Source: Opitutia bacterium ISCC 52
GTDB taxonomy: Bacteria > Verrucomicrobiota > Verrucomicrobiia > Opitutales > UBA2995
Assembly (NCBI GenBank): GCA_014529675.2
Contig: CP076040.1
Span: 4,367,501-4,431,500 of the forward strand
Direction: 5' to 3'
DNA: 64,000 bases
In this document: positions 35,744-45,400 of the stretch, piece by piece
Position numbering within the stretch: position 1 is the first letter of the stretch
Layout: each line of letters begins with the position of its first letter
The notes under the pieces: model-generated
Databases searched by the model: none
What the model was told of the DNA's origin: nothing
What the model saw: only the letters and a program-made list of their open reading frames with translations
Program-made: the position numbers and the translations under genes

Positions 35744-36548
35744 GAGGTACGATTGCGCGATTCAATTTTCCACTGACCAATCCCTCAGTATCGATGATGG
35801 CCGTTTCGAATCCGATCTCTAGAAAGCGATTTTTAATTTGTTCTTTTAAGGGCATCAAGGTGTCCAAAGAAGTAGCTGGGACTTCAATGCGTGCCTCCGC
35901 TCCAAAGTGGCGCACTCTTACCTCGTCGAAGCCGAGCTCATTCAAGTAAGTCTCTGCGGCTTCGATTTGCTCAAGCTTGGCTGCACTCACTTCTTGCCCG
36001 TAAGGAATACGAGAGCTCAAACAAGGGCTAGCCGGTTTATCCCATACAGGTAAATTGAAGTGTTTTGCGAGCAAGCGCACTTCGGCTTTGCTGATTCCAC
36101 AATCGGAAAGCGGAGAGTAGATCCCATGATTGCTAGCCGCCTGGAGGCCCGGGCGATAATCCCCGTGATCGTCCTTGTTGGTGCCGTTTAGCAAATAATA
36201 GCCAGGATACTCCTCATGGATCCCATCCATGTTCCGATAAAGCGTGTCTTTACAGAAAAAACAGCGATTATCAGGATTGCTGGCATAATTGGGGTTTTCG
36301 AGTTCACCGGTCTTAGTGATCTTCAGAAAAATCCCATAGGCTTCACAAAACGTTTGAGCCTGGGCCAAATCCCGGCGTTTCAAACTCGGTGAATCGGCAA
36401 TCACCCCGATTCCCTTTTCTCCCAAAAATTTGTGGGAAAGAAATAACACCAATGCCGAGTCCACGCCTCCAGAAAAGGCGGTAATGCTTCCTGCAACTGG
36501 GTTAAACCAGGCTTGAAGCCTGCCCAGTAGTTCCTCGACTTGGGGCAT
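35736..36548 (-). CDS. larE: LarE sulfur transferase
   Basis: This 270-residue PP-loop ATP pyrophosphatase activates the biscarboxylate intermediate and transfers sulfur. The PP-loop SGGVDS is at residues 26-31. Cys176 ('SPCLSSR') matches the sacrificial Cys176 of the Lactobacillus enzyme. Extra cysteines at 96 and 99 ('CFFC') are also present, so a cluster-based sulfur source cannot be excluded. The racemase LarA, which uses the cofactor, is not in the window. It follows a small His-rich membrane protein by 6 bases. Confidence 0.94.
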   Translation of the reverse strand: MPQVEELLGRLQAWFNPVAGSITAFSGGVDSALVLFLSHKFLGEKGIGVIADSPSLKRRDLAQAQTFCEAYGIFLKITKTGELENPNYASNPDNRCFFCKDTLYRNMDGIHEEYPGYYLLNGTNKDDHGDYRPGLQAASNHGIYSPLSDCGISKAEVRLLAKHFNLPVWDKPASPCLSSRIPYGQEVSAAKLEQIEAAETYLNELGFDEVRVRHFGAEARIEVPATSLDTLMPLKEQIKNRFLEIGFETAIIDTEGLVSGKLNRAIVPHG

Positions 36549-36554
36549 ATGGAT

Positions 36555-36746
36555 CTACTTTTGGCGAACTCGCTGAACCAAATAGCGTCCGCCCAACAAT
36601 AGGCCAAAGGATGCCGCGACCAACCAAGTGGTCATAAATGTGTTTTCACCGTGGGGGTGAATATGGATCACTTCAGTAGAATGAGCCATTGCGGACTGGA
36701 CCATTGGAAGAAGAGAGAGAACACAGATGCTGTATGCTTTTTTCAT
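36555..36746 (-). CDS. Small His-rich exported membrane protein beside Lar genes
   Basis: I do not recognise this 63-residue protein. It has a signal peptide (residues 1-21, 'MVQSAMA'), then a His-rich stretch 'HSTEVIHIHPHGE' (four His in ten residues), and a single hydrophobic helix (about 39-56) with a basic C-terminal end. It starts the larE-larB-larC run, 6 bases ahead of larE, so it may help bring nickel to the pathway. This link is inference from position and His content; small nickel/cobalt uptake accessory proteins show a similar build. Confidence 0.6.
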   Translation of the reverse strand: MKKAYSICVLSLLPMVQSAMAHSTEVIHIHPHGENTFMTTWLVAASFGLLLGGRYLVQRVRQK

Positions 36747-36928
36747 GACTAAAAATATATACTATTCAGGGGATTTAGCAAATTTCCAGCCAATTGAAGC
36801 AAGAAATTGATTATGAGGAAATTCAAACATCCCTCCCCAACAAGGCAAATACCGTTTTAAGCATAAGAAAGTTTGTCCCATTGGGAGGCTCGTGTGTAAT
36901 TTCTGGGTATCTTTTCTCCATCTTCCCA

Positions 36929-38365
36929 ATGAAAATCATTCAAAGACTGTATCCTTCCCTTCTGGCATTCATCCTATTCGCCGCATCCATTTCGGAAGCT
37001 GACCGTCCCAATTTCGTCTTTTTCATTACCGACGACATTTCGGCAGATGATCTGGGGGCCTATGGGAGCACAGTGGCCAAAACACCCCATCTGGATCGCA
37101 TTGCTGCGGAAGGTTTGGTTTTCGACAAAGCCTATTTGACGACCAGCAGCTGTAGCCCAAGTCGATGCAGCATCATTACCGGTCGTTATCCGCACAATAC
37201 AGGAGCTCCTGAGCTTCATCTCCCTTTGCCGGAGGACCAGGTAACTTTTGTGCAGAAATTGAAGGATGCCAGTTACTACACTGTGATTTCCGGGAAAAAT
37301 CACATGAACGATCCTGACAAAATTGGTTTTATTACGGGAAGCGACGGCGGAAGGCCTTCAGGCAGTGAAGACTGGGTCCAGCAATTGAAGGATCGACCCA
37401 AGGACAAACCCTTTTTCGCCTGGTTTGGCTCCTTCGATGCCCACCGTGACTGGCAGATGGATGAACACTCGCCTGCCTACGACCCCGATGATATGGTAGT
37501 ACCACCGTTCATGTACGACGGACCCCGTACTCGTCAGGATCTGGCGGAATATTTCAGTGAGGTCAGTCGCACCGACCATTACACCGGAAAACTGATAGCC
37601 GAACTCGAGAGACAGGGCATCGCCGAAAATACTTACTTTGTATACACTGCAGATAACGGACGACCGTTTCCACGCAGCAAATCCAGGCTGTATGACAGCG
37701 GCATCAAAACTCCCCTCATCGTCTGGAGACCTGGCACTATAAATCCGGGTCGGTCTCAATCACTCGTCAGTGTAATTGATTACGCACCCACCTTCCTGGA
37801 ACTGGCGGGCATAGAGAAAGGACCCACCTTTCAAGGAGTGAGCTTGGCACCTGTCCTGAAGAATCCTAAAATCAAGGTTCGGGACTTCACTTTCTCGGAA
37901 CACAATTGGCATGTCTACGCCGCTCACGAGCGCATGGTGCGCCACGGAGATTGGATGTTAATCCGAAACAGCTTTAATCATAAACGCGCCCTCGCTACCG
38001 AAAGTGATGACTGGCATTACCCAGCTGCCATGGAATTGTGGGACATGTACCGAACAGGAAGAACCCATGCCTGGCAGGAAGATATCCCCCAACTCCCTCG
38101 TCCAAGAATTGAACTATTTCACGTAAGCGCTGATCCTCATCAGATGACCAATCTAGCCGGACAACCCGAACATAAAGCCATTCAGCGAAAACTCGAAGCC
38201 GTGCTAGATCAATGGGCTCATGAAACAGGAGACAACATTCCCGACAACCCTACACCGGACCGCCCAAAAGGGCCTAGAAGAGGCCAGGACGTCCGCGGAG
38301 AACTTCCAGGTGAAGCGACCGGCGCAGATAAAATCAACCATTCAGGACCGATCCTGGAGGGTTAA
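36929..38365 (+). CDS. S1-family sulfatase, exported
   Basis: This sulfatase of 478 residues (start at the ATG at 36929, where the signal peptide 'MKIIQRLYPSLLAFILFAASISEA' begins; a longer frame upstream lacks support) has the core 'RPNFVFFITDDISADDLGAYGSTVAKTPHLDRIAAEGLVF'. The Cys-type motif is CSPSRCSIITG with Cys75 as formylglycine precursor. Later motifs include 'FAWFGSFDAHRDWQMDEHSPAYDPDDMVVPPFMYDGPRTRQDLAEYFSEVSRTDHYTGKLI'. It should act in the periplasm on sulfated sugars. Its stop overlaps the end of the arsR-type gene by 4 bases. Confidence 0.92.
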   Translation: MKIIQRLYPSLLAFILFAASISEADRPNFVFFITDDISADDLGAYGSTVAKTPHLDRIAAEGLVFDKAYLTTSSCSPSRCSIITGRYPHNTGAPELHLPLPEDQVTFVQKLKDASYYTVISGKNHMNDPDKIGFITGSDGGRPSGSEDWVQQLKDRPKDKPFFAWFGSFDAHRDWQMDEHSPAYDPDDMVVPPFMYDGPRTRQDLAEYFSEVSRTDHYTGKLIAELERQGIAENTYFVYTADNGRPFPRSKSRLYDSGIKTPLIVWRPGTINPGRSQSLVSVIDYAPTFLELAGIEKGPTFQGVSLAPVLKNPKIKVRDFTFSEHNWHVYAAHERMVRHGDWMLIRNSFNHKRALATESDDWHYPAAMELWDMYRTGRTHAWQEDIPQLPRPRIELFHVSADPHQMTNLAGQPEHKAIQRKLEAVLDQWAHETGDNIPDNPTPDRPKGPRRGQDVRGELPGEATGADKINHSGPILEG

Positions 38366-38694
38366 CTTTCAGTCTTACAATAGAGTTCGTGAAGCAGGTC
38401 TAAAACCCGCAACACATCGTCCTTGCCGATGCGGTAATATACATTGAGTCCCTCTTTCCGGCTTTGCACATATCCCTCGTCTTTCAATTTCTTCAAGTGC
38501 TGAGAAAGGGCGGACTGACTCAGATCCAATTGCTCGTTTAGCTGCCCAACGGTCATCTCCCAATCCTGTGCAAGCAGACACAGGATCTGGAGGCGTTGCT
38601 CATTCGCAAGCGCAGTAAGCGTCTGCAAGGCTTTCCCCATATCCTCGGGATTCGGGATCGAAGCGGTTGATTTAACAGTGGAGGATTTAGGCAT
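38362..38694 (-). CDS. ArsR-family regulator, BigR/SqrR/YgaV-like
   Basis: This 110-residue winged-helix regulator has 'LANEQRLQILCLLAQDWEMTVGQLNEQLDLSQSALSQHLKKLKDEGYVQSRKEGLNVYYRI'. Two cysteines, Cys39 and Cys106 (67 residues apart), sit where the persulfide-sensing pair lies in BigR and SqrR. It lacks the arsenic-binding CVC motif. So it is probably a reactive-sulfur-sensing repressor. It is divergent from a DUF2892 gene, a pairing like that of ygaV and ygaP. The operator may be the inverted repeat at 38723-38737. Confidence 0.85.
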   Translation of the reverse strand: MPKSSTVKSTASIPNPEDMGKALQTLTALANEQRLQILCLLAQDWEMTVGQLNEQLDLSQSALSQHLKKLKDEGYVQSRKEGLNVYYRIGKDDVLRVLDLLHELYCKTES

Positions 38695-38722
38695 ATTGTA
38701 TTAGCTACTACTTATTTAGTGT

Positions 38723-38737
38723 TTACTTAATTAGTAA
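38723..38737. promoter_or_regulatory. Candidate operator between the arsR-type and DUF2892 genes
   Basis: The sequence TTACTTAATTAGTAA is an inverted repeat (TTACT/AGTAA arms, 5-base AT spacer) in the 81-base divergent region. Its arms and spacing fit an ArsR-type dimer site. A looser ACTA..TAGT repeat lies just before it. Binding is inferred, not shown. Confidence 0.5.
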
Positions 38738-38775
38738 TGACTTAAAGAGTCTGAAGAAATCAACAATAAAATATT

Positions 38776-38991
38776 ATGAATATTGATCGCGCAGTTTTAT
38801 TATGGGCCGGGCTTGCAGTCCTTGTGAGTTTAGCCTTGGGTCATTGGGTCCACCCTTACTGGCATTTTCTTACGGCATTTGCCGGATTTAATATGATCCA
38901 GTCTTCATTTACGGGATTCTGTCCTGCCGCAGCTGCATTTCGCGCCATGGGTCTTACCGGCGGGTGCGCCTTTGGGGACAAAGGAGAATAG
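38776..38991 (+). CDS. DUF2892 membrane protein
   Basis: This 71-residue protein has two hydrophobic helices and the DUF2892 signature 'FLTAFAGFNMIQSSFTGFCPAAAAFRAMGL' with the conserved 'GFCP' cysteine. DUF2892 modules accompany rhodanese-like sulfurtransferases (YgaP type) and BigR-type operons of sulfide handling. No rhodanese domain is present here. It is divergent from a BigR-like regulator, so sulfur stress is the likely theme. Confidence 0.85.
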   Translation: MNIDRAVLLWAGLAVLVSLALGHWVHPYWHFLTAFAGFNMIQSSFTGFCPAAAAFRAMGLTGGCAFGDKGE

Positions 38992-39048
38992 CTATGATCT
39001 GGGTTGCTGAAGCGGGACTATATCGTCCGCGCCTAGTAGTAGTAATCA

Positions 39049-39309
39049 GTGCCAGACAAAACTCGTCATTTACTGACTATGCGGCTGACGAAATTAGCAA
39101 TGATGCAAAACCTGAGATTATCTCTTTTTGCCTTTTGGTCACCCAGTGATGAAGACTTCTACCTTCGCCCATCTGTTGACTACCAGATTGATGACCAATG
39201 GTCGGTCAGCGGTGGAGCGAACCTATTTGAGGGTGAAGCGATCTCGACATTTTTCGGTCAGTTCGAAAAGAACTCAAACGTGTACCTGTCCGGCAAATAC
39301 AGCTTTTAG
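39049..39309 (+). pseudogene. C-terminal remnant of an outer-membrane beta-barrel protein
   Basis: The last 60-70 residues of this frame read as an outer-membrane beta-barrel end: 'WSPSDEDFYLRPSVDYQIDDQWSVSGGANLFEGEAISTFFGQFEKNSNVYLSGKYSF', with alternating strands and a terminal Phe. There is no signal peptide or upstream barrel, so it is a truncated remnant of a much larger porin-like gene. The first ATG in frame is at 39049, but the homologous part seems to begin near 39100. It lies just after the DUF2892 gene. Confidence 0.6.
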
Positions 39310-39328
39310 AACGAAGCGACATAAGGGC

Positions 39329-40174
39329 CTAATTCCCAATCACTTCAATCTCACCCAACTCGACCAATGATTTGTCGTCGGCACGTTTGGAGATGAGACC
39401 CTTCATGTTTTTCCCAAAGTAATGCCCTGCAACGAAATTGAGTTCTCTTAACGCTTCACCAAATGGCTGACCAATCGTCCGAATACTATAGCGCGTGCTC
39501 CACAACACTTTCTTCTCTCCCTGGCTACGAAGAAGCGGCAGATCGAAGGCGGTTAAGACAATAAAGTAACGCCCCTCAGCCGCTAACTGGCCCTGAACAT
39601 AAGCTTCATAGTCGGTCACTTTCATACTATAAATGTCGTCCATACCTAAAAGCCGTGAACGAAAATATCGTTCTTCGAAAGATTTTCGATTGCTGGGCAA
39701 TGTAAGACCCCGAACCTTGGGAATAGCATTCTTTGTCAGCGAATATTCATACACTTCTCCATTCGCTTTTCGTTTTTTCGGGAGGTAGTCATTGATATCA
39801 AATATTTCAGCATCCTCATCATCGCCAATGAAGTTCGAAGCTCCATAGTGAACCATAATAAGCAAATCTCCACTGTTGGGGTCGCTTTCGGAGAAATAGT
39901 TCTGTCGCCTCAAGTTATGCCCAAGCTCATCGGCAATCTCGTCAAAGGAGCTTTCGTCAAGGCTTTCATCTGCAACATTACCTCCAAGAAATAATCCTTT
40001 CGCAAGATGGTAGGTCTGGACTTTGGCAGAATTGTCTCTCTCACGTAACAGAGTGTATTCTTTCGTTGCCTCAGCTCTGACCGCAACACGGTTGGACTTG
40101 GCCTGGGCCATGGCAGCGGACAACCCAATGAGCATGAGGATTGATAAGGTACGCGAAAAGTTTGGGTGTTTCAT
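39329..40174 (-). CDS. Exported paralogous family protein, copy 1
   Basis: This 281-residue protein has a signal peptide (residues 1-25, 'SAAMAQA') and the family core shared by three adjacent genes: 'NRVAVRAEAT', 'VQTYHLAKGLFLGGNVADESLDE', 'GDLLIMVHYGAS', 'LGMDDIY', 'RYFIVLTAFDLPLLRSQGEKKVLWSTRYSIRTIGQPFGEALRELNFVAGHYFGKNMKGL' and 'ELGEIEVI' at the end. I do not recognise the family. The conserved end block and the signal peptide point to a periplasmic or cell-surface role. Confidence 0.8.
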   Translation of the reverse strand: MKHPNFSRTLSILMLIGLSAAMAQAKSNRVAVRAEATKEYTLLRERDNSAKVQTYHLAKGLFLGGNVADESLDESSFDEIADELGHNLRRQNYFSESDPNSGDLLIMVHYGASNFIGDDEDAEIFDINDYLPKKRKANGEVYEYSLTKNAIPKVRGLTLPSNRKSFEERYFRSRLLGMDDIYSMKVTDYEAYVQGQLAAEGRYFIVLTAFDLPLLRSQGEKKVLWSTRYSIRTIGQPFGEALRELNFVAGHYFGKNMKGLISKRADDKSLVELGEIEVIGN

Positions 40175-40413
40175 GACGGGACGGGGTTGAACGTTTTAAA
40201 GGGTACTTTCATGAGAACCAATGCAGTCGAGACGATGAACTAGAATCCGAATCGGGTCAAACGGGATTTTTTAGGGCTAAAACCCCAGCTTAGTTCCCAT
40301 CGCCCTTGCCCGCAGCTACTCCGGGTTCGCTTGAGCATTGACGGCTACTCTATTAGATTTCTTCGCCGAGTATAGAGCCGGAACAGATATACCTTCAAAA
40401 GAAAAACAGAACG

Positions 40414-41274
40414 CTAATTAGTTTGCGTATTTTCGCTTTCGATAACCTCGATTTCACCGATCTGGACTTCGAAATTATCGGACGCACGACGGTTTTGCAT
40501 TCCCTTCATGTTGAGTCCGAAGTAGTGGCTTGCGACCGTGTTCAGTTGAGCAATCGCTTCATCAAAGGGTTGGCCAATGGCACGCATACTATAACGGGTG
40601 CTCCACATCACTTTCTTTTCGCCTTGGCGATAGGAAGGTAGATCAAAAGCTACCAGGAAAATGAAGTAACGTTCCTCATTCACCATATCCTCAAATTCGT
40701 AGACGTCTTGAACCGATGCGCTGTCATTAAAGAGCTCCTCTAAACCAAGCAATTTGGCTTTAAAGATCTTGTCCATGTTGCCCGCATCGTTCATAGCCTG
40801 CATGTTGTTAAAATCCGAGATAAAGGCATCCTGCGCTTCAAACTCATCCAGCTCTTCATTCTCTTCGGCACCTGCTCCAAAGCCCAAGTCGTCCAATGAA
40901 TCGATCCCCATTAGCTCTTGGTAATCTGCATCGTAATCAGTGGCTCCATAATTAATTACGATGAGAAGATCTCCTTCGTCATCGCTCTGGGCCGAGTAGA
41001 ATCCTTGCCGCTGCAAGTTGGCAGCGAGGTTGTTAGCGATATCCATAAAGGTGATTCCTTCCATAGATTTATCATCCGTATTTCCGCCAAAATATTTACC
41101 TTCCGCGACATGGTAGGTTTGGATTTTTTTCCCTCCCTCAGCTCGTTGTATCGAGAATTCCGGCGATGCTTTAGATTTTACCGCCACACGGTTTTCCTTG
41201 GCCAAAAGCATCGTTGCTCCAGTTAGCAACAAGCAGATAAAAATAGTGAGTGGTCTCTTAAATCGAGCGTTCAT
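40414..41274 (-). CDS. Exported paralogous family protein, copy 2
   Basis: This 286-residue member of the tandem family has a signal peptide ('ICLLLTGATMLLA') and the shared blocks 'NRVAVKSKA', 'IQTYHVAEGKYFGGNTDDKSMEGITFMDIANNL', 'GDLLIVINYGATD' and 'FLVAFDLPSYRQGEKKVMWSTRYSMRAIGQPFDEAIAQLNTVASHYFGLNMKGM'. It is closest to copy 3. An acidic insert ('GAGAEENEELDEFEAQ') lies in the middle. A 7-3-7 palindrome sits about 55 bases upstream of its start. Function unknown. Confidence 0.8.
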   Translation of the reverse strand: MNARFKRPLTIFICLLLTGATMLLAKENRVAVKSKASPEFSIQRAEGGKKIQTYHVAEGKYFGGNTDDKSMEGITFMDIANNLAANLQRQGFYSAQSDDEGDLLIVINYGATDYDADYQELMGIDSLDDLGFGAGAEENEELDEFEAQDAFISDFNNMQAMNDAGNMDKIFKAKLLGLEELFNDSASVQDVYEFEDMVNEERYFIFLVAFDLPSYRQGEKKVMWSTRYSMRAIGQPFDEAIAQLNTVASHYFGLNMKGMQNRRASDNFEVQIGEIEVIESENTQTN

Positions 41275-41328
41275 AGTATTCTTAAGGAGGTTATTCGTAT
41301 GGGGATAACGAAATTCTAGACAGGGGGG

Positions 41329-41345
41329 TTACCACAAGGTGGTAA
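41329..41345. promoter_or_regulatory. Palindrome upstream of paralogue copy 2
   Basis: The sequence TTACCACAAGGTGGTAA is a perfect 7-3-7 inverted repeat, about 55 bases upstream of the start of copy 2. It lacks a T run on the minus strand, so an operator is more likely than a terminator. No match was seen before the other two copies. Confidence 0.4.
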
Positions 41346-41437
41346 ATTTGATAGGGGTTATGTTGACTGTTTTTTAAAGCGATCGCCCAAAGGCCCTCGA
41401 TGGAAGAGTTAATTAAGGAGCATAAGCTTACTCAATG

Positions 41438-42292
41438 CTAGTTGGTGGGGACATCGATAACTTCAACCTCACCAATCTTCACGTCAGAGTCGTCTGTTGA
41501 GCGCTTCAGGTTGATGCCCTTGCGGTTCTGGCCAAAATATTCACCAGCGACAAAATTCATCTCAGCAATGGATTGCCCAAAGTCCTTACCTTTCGCACTC
41601 ATACTGTAGCGCGTAGACCATACCACCTTCTTTTCTCCTTTTCGGTAGAGAGGCAGGTCAAACGCCTGAAGTACTATAAAAAACCGTTCCTGCTCCAGCA
41701 TTGCGCGCATTTCGTGAACCTGCATATCCGTGGCTCCGGAAGAAAAAATCTCTTCCATACCCAGTAATCGAGCGGTGTGACCGAGCTGCTGCGCATTACT
41801 TTCATTGACCGTTTGCATGTTAAATACATCTGCTTGGAATGCCTCCCGGTAAGAGGCCTCAAAGAGCTCGTCATCATTCTCAGTTTGAAAACCGAAATCA
41901 TCAATCGAATCGATGCTGAACATCTCCATGAAATCTGCCTGATGGTCGGTTACTCCATAATGAACCATAATGAGCAAATCGCCCTTGGCCTGGTTGGTTT
42001 CCGAAAAGAATTTATTCTTTTTCAAGTTATGGGACAAATCTTGGGCAATATCCATAAAACCCACCTCTTCCATACTAGGTCTGTCCGTATTTCCCGGAAA
42101 ATACTTACCCTCCATGATGTGGTAGGTTTGCACTTTTTTGGACTCATCGCGTGCACGTTCGATCGTATATTCGTCTGTAGCAAAGGCTTTGATGGCTACC
42201 CGGTCGCCTGCGGAGACCAGATTGAGTCCAAGACACGTCATGCACATCAACGTGGCAAAAGTAAATTTGTTTGGGCCGATTGATGAGTTCAT
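41438..42292 (-). CDS. Exported paralogous family protein, copy 3
   Basis: This 284-residue member of the tandem family has a signal peptide ('MCMTCLGLNLVSA') and the shared blocks 'DRVAIKAFAT', 'VQTYHIMEGKYFPGNTDRPSMEEVGFMDIAQDLSHNL', 'GDLLIMVHYGVTDHQADFMEMFSIDSIDDFGF', and 'ERFFIVLQAFDLPLYRKGEKKVVWSTRYSMSAKGKDFGQSIAEMNFVAGEYFGQNRKGI'. All three copies are on the minus strand with gaps of 160-240 bases, so each may have its own promoter. Function unknown. Confidence 0.8.
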   Translation of the reverse strand: MNSSIGPNKFTFATLMCMTCLGLNLVSAGDRVAIKAFATDEYTIERARDESKKVQTYHIMEGKYFPGNTDRPSMEEVGFMDIAQDLSHNLKKNKFFSETNQAKGDLLIMVHYGVTDHQADFMEMFSIDSIDDFGFQTENDDELFEASYREAFQADVFNMQTVNESNAQQLGHTARLLGMEEIFSSGATDMQVHEMRAMLEQERFFIVLQAFDLPLYRKGEKKVVWSTRYSMSAKGKDFGQSIAEMNFVAGEYFGQNRKGINLKRSTDDSDVKIGEVEVIDVPTN

Positions 42293-42419
42293 AATGTCTG
42301 ATTTTAGGTATATAACGTAAAAGTAACCTAACTCGGTTACGCCAATTGTGCAAATCGATAATCGTTATCGACTATTTAGAGGCTTACCTAACCAAATTGT
42401 TCCAGAGCTGCATAAACAA

Positions 42420-42447
42420 GCGCACCACCTGGGAAGAGGTGGTGCGC
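42420..42447 (-). terminator. Hairpin terminator after the TonB-dependent receptor gene
   Basis: GCGCACCACCT pairs with AGGTGGTGCGC (perfect 11 bp) around the loop GGGAAG. It lies 42 bases past the receptor stop on the minus strand and is followed by the T-rich stretch CTTGTTTATG. A typical rho-independent terminator with a weak U tract. Confidence 0.75.
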
Positions 42448-42488
42448 TGAATTGGGTAGACTTAAAAACCACTAAGTGGCCTTTAGTC

Positions 42489-45400
42489 CTAAAAGTCGTA
42501 AGTCACGGTGAAACGATACGCACGAGGTGTCGGTAGGTCGAATCGCGCATAAGCGGGACCACGACCACCTGGTACTTGATAATCGATGTTCCCATCAATG
42601 GCGAGACGACTTGGGATGATCGTCCGGTTGTTCAGTGCATTTTGCACGTTCAACTGGAAGGTCCAGCGACCATCACCACCGAAAAATCCTTTTCCACGTG
42701 CTGTGCGATAGCGCAACCCGAGGTCGAGAATCTCAATGGGCACACCGGAAAATTCCACGCCATCTTCTTCACCGATGATGTTGGAATCCTGCCAACGGTA
42801 ACCACTGATAAAGGACCAGCCTTTGAGGAAACCTTCCTTGAAGTCGTAGGTTGAGAAGAGATTCACACGATAGGGACGAAGGCCCCAGCGTTTTTCAGCC
42901 GTTTCGATATTATCGTTCACGTTATCGACCAAGTCATAGATCTCACCGGCGATACTTCCGGAGCCCTCCTGTGGCGTATTACCCACAGTCTGACCTTCCC
43001 CAAGTTGGCTCTCCAAGGCGAGGAATTCGGCAATGACTTTACCTGATTCATAAGCACCCGGATTGGAAATCACGAATGTATCGATAGTATCCCCTTCTTC
43101 GGCATCGGGATCAGGATCAGGGATCTCCACTTCAGTTACACCTTGAACCAAGCGACCATCTTCCCCCCTAGTCAACCCAAGGAAATCAATAGCCTTACTA
43201 AAAGAATTGGATACGATCCGGTCGGTCTTAGAAGCATTTAATTGTAACCGCCAGTTGTTGGTGATATTAGCGGTTATGCGCATTTCATAGCCACTAGAGA
43301 TATTGTCGCGGAAGCGTCCATTTACTTCAGGTCTTAATTCCTGGCGGCGGTTTAAGAGAGACTCCAAATCTGCTCCCCCAAGAGTATCTTCATATGCCTG
43401 GTATATTCTTTCCATTGGGGCGGACGCCTGACTTCCACCAACAACTTCTTGAATGGATTCTGTTTCATAATAGACCAAACGACCACTTACTCGATTATCG
43501 AGTATAGAGAAATCGATACCAAAATCCTGGCCATCACCATTGGGGGGAGGAGAAGTCGCACCACCTGGGAATACAGTACGGCGGAAGTCAGGAACGCCAA
43601 TATTACTACCCGTATTGGCCACCAGAGAAATGTTATCCGTTAAGTGGAAGACGGCACCTGCTGTGCGTACGGTTCCATCAAAATCGGTCTGCGGAGCACC
43701 AGGAATAGTATTCTCATCCGACGGTGTATCTTTAGTGATAGAGAGATCAGGAATCCAACCAATCAATGGATCCCGATAGTGACCTGCACGATCGATGGTT
43801 ACTTCATCTTCGCGATAACCATAAGTGATGACCAATCGATCGTCCCAGAAGTGACTCTGGATAACAGCCATTCTGGAATCCGTCACCTGATTGATTAAAT
43901 AGTTGATGTTTCCTGGTTGTTGTTCAGCCCAGACAACTGGATAAGTAGTCATCACACCAGGTGAAAACTGATCCGGGCCAAAACGATCTGTGGTTACGGT
44001 AGCAGGAACGTTTCTCCAGCTACCCGCTTTCCAGGTAGATCGATCATTCCAATCAAAATAGTTTCGCACCGTGATACGATTATCGGCGTGGAGATAATTG
44101 GAATTTTCGTAACGATTACCCTGCGTATCCAAGAAAGTTCCGCGACGGGCAGGGTTGCCACCCAAAGCCAACCAAGTATTTCCTCGGCGTTGTGTTTCAT
44201 CCACTTTGGATGCAGCTATAGCCATGCGGTGCCGCCCCAACCAGTTACTTCCGGTATCTAAGTTGTAAGAAGTAGAAGCACGAATTTCTTCGTATCGTGA
44301 GATGTTCTTATCCCTGCGATAGTCCCCATCAAAATAGGGCTGGCCTACCCATGGATTGGGTGGAGCATTGGGGTCCACCGTGTCCTGTACGGTATTTGGG
44401 TCAAAACGAAATTCTGGACGCGATCCTTGAATTTGAGGCACATCAATGTCGGCTGCCTGTTTACCAAACTGGACATTGAAAAACCAATTATCTGTGATTT
44501 GGACATCCAGGAAAGCAGAATACATATCAAAGTCTGTTTCACGATAAAAGTCCGGGCCACCAGGATTGTAATGGTAAGGAAGCACGCTTTGGTCGTTGAT
44601 ACGATTAACTCGTGAAGTATCGAAATCGTTATATCCAGGAGATCCATCCGGATGGAATACGCCCCTGTTATTGTAACCGACGGTATTAAAACTACCTGAT
44701 AGGTTGTGAAAGGTGCCATCATTTTCAATGAAAGTAAATCGGTTCTGGGCACCTTGAATACTCCCATTATTTCGAAGTATGTCCACATTTCTTCTGGGAT
44801 TTCCGTCTCTGGCACCTACACCCACCGCTCGGGTTGCATTAGTAACGCGAGCACCTTGGCCATTACCACGGTAAGGGTTGAAAGTTAGACCATCCAATCC
44901 ATTTGCAATTAAGTGGTCATAATAGGGAAGGCCTCTATCTGTAATGGGGCTCTGCTGAATGGAAGTCTTATGGTGCATGCCGTCTTCATAATTGGCACGG
45001 AAGGTAATCTTTTCTGTAGGTCTCCATGTCATTGCAACATAAGCCCGTTCCTTGTCATCACTGATCCAATCGCGCCAGTGCCCATTTTCCTGATTCAAGG
45101 CAGCAACCACAACAGCCAACTTATCTTCAACAATGACCTTGTTGAAACGGAATTCAGCACGATTCCTGCTAGAAGTACCAAAGCTATAACGAACACGACC
45201 TGAGTCCTGGTAAGTATTCGCAACCAAGGACGTTTGGTTAATCAAACCACCTGCGTTGCTCACACCGAAAAGCACCCCATTGGGTCCACGAGAATCGTCG
45301 TAACGACCAATTTTGTAGGAGTCGTCAGGAATGATGCTTTTAAAGTAGTCGATACCGCGACTGGACTCAATACCACGTGTCCGGATCCGTTGGGTAACAG

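Noticed and set aside
36794-36928. Longer N-terminus for the sulfatase at 36.9 kb
   Set aside because: The signal peptide starts at 36929 and the upstream residues have no export signal or similarity.
38964-39149. A short frame overlapping the DUF2892 gene end
   Set aside because: It lacks a ribosome site and recognisable content, and lies in a different frame from both DUF2892 and the barrel remnant.
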